The translations under genes and the position numbers were made by a program. DNA of 64,000 nt from Oscarella lobularis. Taxonomy: Eukaryota > Porifera > Homoscleromorpha > Homosclerophorida > Oscarellidae. Shown here in pieces: positions 57,765-64,000 of the stretch. The first letter of the stretch is position 1. Every line of letters starts with the position of its first letter. The stretch is taken from NCBI RefSeq assembly GCF_947507565.1, contig NC_089193.1, forward strand, positions 186,001-250,000, read 5' to 3'. A model generated the notes under the pieces. That model was not told the DNA's origin. It saw only the letters and a list, made by a program, of their open reading frames with translations, and did no database searches.

Positions 57765-58024
57765 CTCCTAAACCAAAACAAATAAGAAAGTGAGACAAAA
57801 GAAGTCTATCAGAACTTTAGAGAAATTACCGCTTGAGATCTCTGCTACAGAGTGCTGCTGTAAATAAAAAATAAAAAAAATCAAAGCAAACATATATTTG
57901 AGGCGGAAAACTCCAGAAGCGACTAATACCCAAAGAAATGAGAAGTCTTCTGAAGCAAAAAGACCCTTTCCAAAAGCAGTTTACCGCTTAGTAGAGAGCG
58001 ATGGATACACATCGACCACATGTC

Positions 58025-58275
58025 TCCCACAGTCTCATCTTCGACTCATTAGGAATGGAAGACTAGATCGACCATTCAGAGCAAAATCTCATCTATGACT
58101 CATTAGGAAAGGAAGACTACATGGACAATTCAGAGCAAAATCTCATCTATGACTCATTAGGAAAGGAAGACTACATGGACAAGTCAGAGCAAAATCTCAT
58201 CTATGACTCATTAGGAAAGGAAGACTAGATCGACAAATTCAGAGCAAAATCTCATCTATGACTAATTAGGAATGG
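58025..58275. repeat. Minisatellite, about 58-bp unit, four to five copies
   Basis: Each unit contains CTCATCTATGACTCATTAGG, then AAGGAAGACTA and TCAGAGCAAAAT. Outer units are diverged (CGATC in place of CATGG). No spacers, so it is not a CRISPR array. Confidence 0.9.
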
Positions 58276-59857
58276 GATAAGACCATTGATCTCATATAAA
58301 ATGAGACGATTGATGTAGCGTACTTAATTAAGAGCTTACTTGAAGGCAAGATCTGAATTTCCAACGCCAGTATGATCTTTTCGTCGAAGAAACAATAATG
58401 AATCTCTTTCGTGATCCGTCTCTCGTCGAACCAAAATCGAAGTAACTCAGAAAAGGGTTTTCGCATGTATGTGACCGTAGACATCTTGCTTTCATCGCCA
58501 CCAGAAGATTCAGTTCGTCTTGAGAGGCCTCGCTTCGATGCGACCGACTGAATCGCTTAAAAAAGGTCTTTGCTAACGCTGCTTACCGATTGCAGGCCCC
58601 GACGAAGTCGAGAACGTCGCATTTGCTGAGAGAAATTCCTTTTCACGTGACGAACGACAAAAAAATGTCCCGTACAACCTTGAAAGATTTGTATATGTAC
58701 GTATGTATATATGTTCCAAAGAGAAAAAACGTTTAGGAACTTTTTTCCTAATAGGTATTCCTCCCAAATGCCTACAAAAAAAGATGAGACATCTTACGCA
58801 ACTTGAAGGCCGATTATAAGTCTCCACAAGCCTTAAAATCTTATGCCAATTAATAGTGTGACCTTTGCTAAGAGTCCGAAGTGAGTGCAGTCATTACCAT
58901 CAGGTCTATGAGGCCCGTGTCCAGAAAGCGCTCTATTTTCATTTCCATAAGTACATAATCCTACCGTAATAAACTTAAATTTAGGAACAAAGAAACGATA
59001 CCTATAGTTGCAGTCACAGATAAAAAGAGTACTTTGAGAAAGGAGTTCTAGAAAACGGCGTTCGCTATACATGCATCAATGCTCCTTTGGAAGAAAGGAA
59101 GCACGATGAATCTTCTTCAATTTCGCCTAAAAATTCACTTACGGCCGAAATTATTTCGAAAGTACTACCCTAGGTGTCTGATTTCAAAGCACTCGTATAC
59201 TCATCGAAGGTGAACACACGGGGAGGACAAGGGCCTGGGCGCACTCGTTACGTCATTGACCAAGTAGTGCATGTGATTGTCGGTTGCTGTGGTCGGCCTT
59301 TTTTTTGGAACGTAGCTTACGCAAAAACGCAGATATAAATACATTGATAGCCACACACGTGTATTCTCTACCCGGGCGGTATCTCGGCGCATCTAGGATA
59401 AAGGCAATGACAGATCCACGAAACTAATGACCACACATCTCTGCTCTGTTAGTGTGCCTGCGTTTCTGCGTTTCAGCGTCCGCTACGATTCAAAAATTGG
59501 CACTCACCTCACCCAATTTCACGTAACAGGTCAATGACGTAGAGGCCCACCTGTTTGCTCTGTTTGCTACATATAACCTCTTCTGCGCGGGCTCGGTACA
59601 GTGTAGACGCACGCACAAAACTTTCGTAGAAGAAAGCAGACGTTGGCGAACCGACTCTTCCACGTGGAAGAAGTAAAGAATACCCCATAGCTTGTAATTT
59701 GCCGCAGATCGCTAGCAGCCTTTCTACAAACAATAACACAGCAGAAATTTAATTAAGGCAAGCATGCAGACAATAGAAAGAGAAAGAGAAAACAGAATTG
59801 AAGAAGCTTAAGAGCAGCTGCATTTTTCATCTCTTGTATCGGGATGTTCATTGTCAT
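58276..59857. other. 3' flank of the cadherin-like gene, no certain gene
   Basis: A minus-strand frame 59509..59739 follows a good acceptor (TTGTTTGTAG at about 59725) and reads YSLLLPRGRVGSP; no partner exon or family found. At 58520-58570 a stretch resembles repeat A around 3340-3395 (GGCCTCGCTTCGA, GAATCGCTTA, AAAAGGTCTT). Confidence 0.4.
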
Positions 59858-62800
59858 TTAAGTGCGACGAGTTCTAAGAGAAAAGCAGCAGTGAGGATGA
59901 CGATGCGTTCTATCGACTAACCTTTTGTGACGCCAGCCAAATGCCACCACGATCACTGACGTGACAAAAACGGTAAAGATCGCTAAAGCAACAACAGCCC
60001 AATTAACGATGGTTGTCGTTTCATCAACGACAACTCCAATTGCCAAAAAACGAGTCGGAAAAGACGACGGTGACGACGGTTTTTCGTCATAGGTCAGAGC
60101 ATAAGTACCAGTAACACGGCAAGAAATTCCAGACGAGTGACAAATGCCGTCATCGCATGACAGACTTTCATTGCAAGGATCAACTAAAAAAGCTTTTATG
60201 TAAATGCCTCGAAGTACTCTTTACTAACTGTGAGGAGATTTATTGAAAGTGAGTTTTACGTCGTCAGTTTGATAGGATGTCGTACTTCTGGGGTAATAGG
60301 CTCCATTTGGAAATACAATAGCAAGAGTGCGTTTGTCATCCCACAATGCAATAGATGAAACGTTGTTCAGGTGTTCAGGGGAAAATGTGACAATTCGTAG
60401 CAGATTGGATGGCATCCGTATTCGCGGCGTGTTTGTTTCGTGAGAAAATTTCACGAAAATCGTTGCTCCTGGGTTCAGTCTGTCGTTTGACGTTCCTTTG
60501 ACTTGAATCGAAGTAACATTGACTCTCTGCAGTAACGAAAAAGAAATAAAGAACATTTGAAAATTGTCTGGCAATTCTAACCATTTTCTTTCGACCCAAC
60601 GTTTCCTCGTGATATATCTCCATTTTTTCCTCGTCATGTATTACCATTTTCCCTTTTTCTTCTGTGCCTCGACGGCGACGACGACGACTTGTCATCTCTG
60701 AAATGCAATTACCCTCTCCTCGAAAAACAATCTGAGGCGAATTGTCATTGACGTTGACGACGTCAACATGAGATACGGCACTGCTGCTTGCAGAAGGATG
60801 CCCGTTGTCAAAAACAGTTACCACAATCTTAGAGTAAATTTCACAACGCTGCAACGCATAGCCTGTATGTCTGTATACCTTGCGACCAATTGTTCTCCTA
60901 GATGTGCCGTTAAGAAAATTTGTTGGCTCGTCAGCCGAAGAAGCGTAGAACACTTCTCTGATGGTGCAAGCATAGAGCTATACGTACAAGTAATTGCAGT
61001 GCTATTCTTGCCAAAATGCTCTATATAAACCTGGCCGTCGTTTAAGCCGGTGAAAGTTAAGAGTTTGCCAGATGGATCCGGTTGATACTGAAACACATTG
61101 ATAAGAAACGAGAGAACATGAATAGCTTTCACTCACAGACAGGCCATCACAAGGCCTTAGCAAGTAGATGTACTCAGCGTCATCAAGCTTGTCGGGGTAA
61201 TCAGCGCTGCCCAGAAATAAGCGAAAACACAATACATGTACTGTACTAAGAGTTTATCTGCTATGTACGTTGTATTCTTACGTCAATTCAACTGTCATTC
61301 TCTCAATGCTGTTGCCCTCAATCGAATCACTGATAGAGACGTCGAGGGGCCGACTTACAATACGCTGGCCAGCTTCTTGATTTTCAATAAATCTTATGCG
61401 ATCGTCCTTTCCTACGCCGACGCCCAAATCCAAGCTCGGACCATCGTTCACGAATTCAGTAAATACGAATATGAAGACTGGTAAGCTCGAAGCCCCGTCG
61501 TCGTCCCACACCCTAATGATAACTTGAGAAACAGTTTGATCAGGCTCTGAAGCTGTGTTGTTGTACGTGGCGGTGAATAAGATCTGTGAGTAAACAAATA
61601 AAACAAAAGAACAGATAAAACTCTATTTCTACCTCTAGATACGCGTCAAGCGACGCAATGCCGCTCAACAGAACACTGGACGTGCCCTGTCCTATAACGA
61701 CGACTCCGTGTCTAGCAGCAGTGCTCATGTTGACCAAGACGATGTCCCCACTGCGAGAAGCGTTGAATAAAATCGTCGCATTGCCAGCATAAAAACTATC
61801 CACATCGACAAGAATGGTACGAGATGGTAATATTTTTACAGGCGACCCGTTCTCAGTGTAAGTGATTGAATGAGATCTGTTTGCAAGCGGAGCAAATCGC
61901 ACAGGTTGACCCGTCGGCGTAAATCGAAGAATAGGCTCGTCATTAACTGGAATAACAACAACGCGAATTTTTGCCGGAACACTGCGACTCTGGCCGTCGT
62001 AAAGAACGACGTAAATAATTCTACAAGAAAATGCGCGTAGCTAAAGGCGAGCTAAAAATATGTTTCTACCTCGAGTCCGATGAAAGATTCACGGGCCGCC
62101 CGTAATTATTGACAAAGCCAAACGACGACAAAATCATCTCGTAAATGGTGATGTTTGCTCTACCAGACAGTGTCTGCAAAACATCTAATAACTGCAAGTC
62201 AATTAATGAAAACGCTATATAAACCTACGACATTCTGACGGTTCTGTCGACTATGCACTGTTACTCCTGATTTTTCAGCTATTGAACTATCAAAAACCAA
62301 AGCGTCACCAACATGACCGTCTAGAAGAGAAACCGTTGCTCTGTGGAGAGATATAAGCATGTCAATAGAACAGTTTATTTAGAGAATAGTTTACCCCGCC
62401 ATCGACGCATCGTTGAGGTCCGTTATGTTTACCCTGGCAGATAAGAAACTGGGTGGGTGTCCTTCGATGTAAGTAATTGTAGCCTCATCAGATTGAAAAA
62501 AGTTGACAAGCGGAGCGACGTTAAAGTCAATCAGTCGGACACTGCGCAAAGAGTACGATAACCAATAAATATAACAGGAATGCATAGTTGAGGCGCACCG
62601 AACTTGTTTGATAGTCCAAAATTTTCCATCCGAAACGTTAAATTCGATAAAGACGTCAGCCAGGCCTTCAAAATCGGGCTCACTAAATTTTTCTTTTTTG
62701 GAAAAAAACGTTAGAACTTTGCGTAATTACGAATTGACGTAGGTGACGTTATTAAGAAGTGCCTTGTAAACATCAGTAGTTGCGCTTCCTGTGAGAACAA

Positions 62801-64000
62801 TTTCCTTTCCTGTGTTCTTGACCTGGCACATTAAAAAATTGACGCTAGAAATTAGATCCTAATTAGAGCTCCTACTTCTATCTCGACGATAGTTGGGTAA
62901 TTTTTGACGGCTAATGACCCACTTCCACCTGAACAAATTTTCACTGTAGCCGAACGAAGAAGATGGCTGAAAAAGATCGCAACAATGGGTGTACACAGCT
63001 AAGGCAACGTATGCTTACAACTGATGATCTGAGTCTGAAAGATTAAGAGAGTTGCTTGTGACGTCAATAGGTGTTCGAAGACCTTCTTCGTATTCTGTGA
63101 CAGGGGCTAAAAGAAAAGATAGGAATTTATATTGACAACGTTTCAGTTCTCACTTCCTATCGTCAAGACAGGAGCGTTGTCATTCTCCCCGACAAACTGA
63201 ACCGTCACACCAACAACAGGAGTTGGATAGCCATTCGAATCGATGACTTTAATTAAAAGATGCCTATATAATAGGATGAGGTTAGCTCATATAGCTTTAG
63301 TACACCACATAACGTACCTCGGATTGAAATCAGGAGTAGAGATTGAGCTAAAGTAGCCGATGCTTAAAAGAACGTGAGACAAATTGACTGGAGTTGAACC
63401 GCGTAAAACTCTTAACCCCTCACTAGAAGACAACAGTCATTTTAACCAAAGTAAGAAGAATAATTTGCTTCACTTACGTGCCAGAAATAGTTAAAAACTG
63501 ACTCGTAGAAATACCGGTAATTCTAGCGCTTTCCTCAACAGTCAGTCTGTTGGCCAATACTGCAGTGTCCGTGCTGAAAATCACCTGTGAGCAATCAATT
63601 AGGAAATTTACTACACTATATAACAAGCGCACCCTTTCTCTTAGACCATTCAAAGCGTTTGTCAATTCAACAACAACTTCTCTCCAGCTCTTCAAAAAAA
63701 ATTATTCAGATCTTTTTCTCAGGAGAAACTAAAAACCTGATCTCCAAAGGCGGACGCGTCTAAGTTGTTCTGCATGGGCGCCAACAGAACGACCGTAACG
63801 GCCTTGCGGTAAACGACCGTACGATTGAGTGTCGTGTTATCGGCGAAGTCGAAATCGACGGCGGCGTGCTCGCATTCGCTTTCCTCTCCAAGCTCGCCCG
63901 CACACGCAAATAAGTCGACAATACCACACGTGTTGTTGCAACCGTCATTCGGCGTGTCGCACTCTTCAAAGAACTCTCGAATTCCATTCCCGCAATTAAA
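59858..64000 (-). CDS. Transmembrane protein with Cys-rich repeats and cadherin-like repeats (3' part; continues past window end)
   Basis: Exons read so far: 63737..>64000, 63478..63584, 63318..63422, about 63155..63265, about 63010..63108, about 62880..62970, about 62735..62825, about 62590..62690, about 62398..62540, 62229..62342, 62070..62173, 61633..62020, 61282..61583, 61137..61206, 61031..61087, 60879..60977, 60582..60827, 60229..60526 and 59858..60183. The first visible exon is a DUF4215-type Cys-rich segment nearly the same as that at 51-300. Then come repeats of about 110 aa of a cadherin-like/tandem-95 type, with recurrent endings such as ENDNAPVL, PVNDEPIL and VNDNSPQIV. A late Cys-containing segment (DPCNESLSCDDGICHS), one TM helix (VVALAIFTVFVTSVIVVAFG) and a very short basic tail follow. 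An optional 48-nt intron in the tail keeps frame either way. It is probably an adhesion or matrix receptor; by homology with the gene at 51-2976 its missing 5' part should hold a NIDO domain. Confidence 0.8.

Noticed and set aside
58025-58275. CRISPR-like array
   Set aside because: Units of about 58 bp follow each other with no unique spacers, in an animal genome; it is a minisatellite.
1-64000. tRNA, rRNA or histone genes
   Set aside because: No cloverleaf with A/B boxes, rRNA signature or histone frame could be supported by eye.

Overview
The window is nuclear DNA from a multicellular animal. It carries metazoan-type extracellular and receptor modules (NIDO, calcium-binding EGF, SRCR, C-type lectin, sushi/CCP, cadherin-like repeats, receptor tyrosine kinase), an animal-type chitin synthase, and genes broken by many very short introns, typically 45-80 nt. 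Compact genes plus this domain repertoire suggest an early-branching animal; a sponge, perhaps a homoscleromorph, is my best inference but is not proven by the sequence. Exon boundaries were read by eye from GT(or GC)..AG signals and frame continuity; most are good to a few bases.

Layout, left to right: (1) 51-2976 (-), the 5' part of a secreted or membrane protein with a NIDO domain, an EGF and Cys-rich 'myxococcus/DUF4215' repeats; its 3' part lies outside the window. (2) 2.9-8.4 kb, dispersed repeats (families A and B), a kinase-like relic and a small two-exon gene. (3) 8435-16782 (-), receptor tyrosine kinase A (CTLD, three SRCR, three CTLD, EGFs, TM, kinase). (4) 17.0-18.8 kb, second copy of repeat A. 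(5) 20902-25746 (+), a gene with 16 sushi domains and a tyrosinase-like domain that has lost its copper ligands. (6) 26.0-28.0 kb, second copy of repeat B. (7) 29019-33865 (+), chitin synthase with two C-terminal SAM domains. (8) 35366-35770, a foldback MITE with a 9-bp target duplication. (9) 35928-43524 (+), receptor kinase B, paralogue of A in opposite orientation. (10) 44.4-47.5 kb (+), receptor kinase C, a tandem duplicate that lacks its 5' two thirds. (11) 48.2-52.9 kb, a decayed second copy of the sushi-tyrosinase gene, split around a repeat B copy. (12) 53367-56950, a complete Mutator-like transposon with 74-bp TIRs, 9-bp TSD and an apparently intact FAR1/MULE/SWIM/AT-hook/PHD transposase gene. 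(13) 57.6-58.3 kb, covarying hairpins and a 58-bp tandem repeat. (14) 59858-64000 (-), cadherin-like repeats, TM and tail of a gene whose last visible upstream exon is a paralogue of the exon at 51-300, so the two ends of the window are two members of one family.

Most protein genes here encode large extracellular or receptor proteins. The two receptor kinases share an unusual N-terminus (signal peptide, short ectodomain, two closely spaced hydrophobic segments) and a 17-bp identical block just upstream of the start codon. The cluster reads as cell-surface recognition or matrix genes that are being duplicated, truncated and rearranged, with dispersed promoter-plus-first-exon repeats lying at several breakpoints. 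A role in self/non-self recognition or matrix sensing is inference only.
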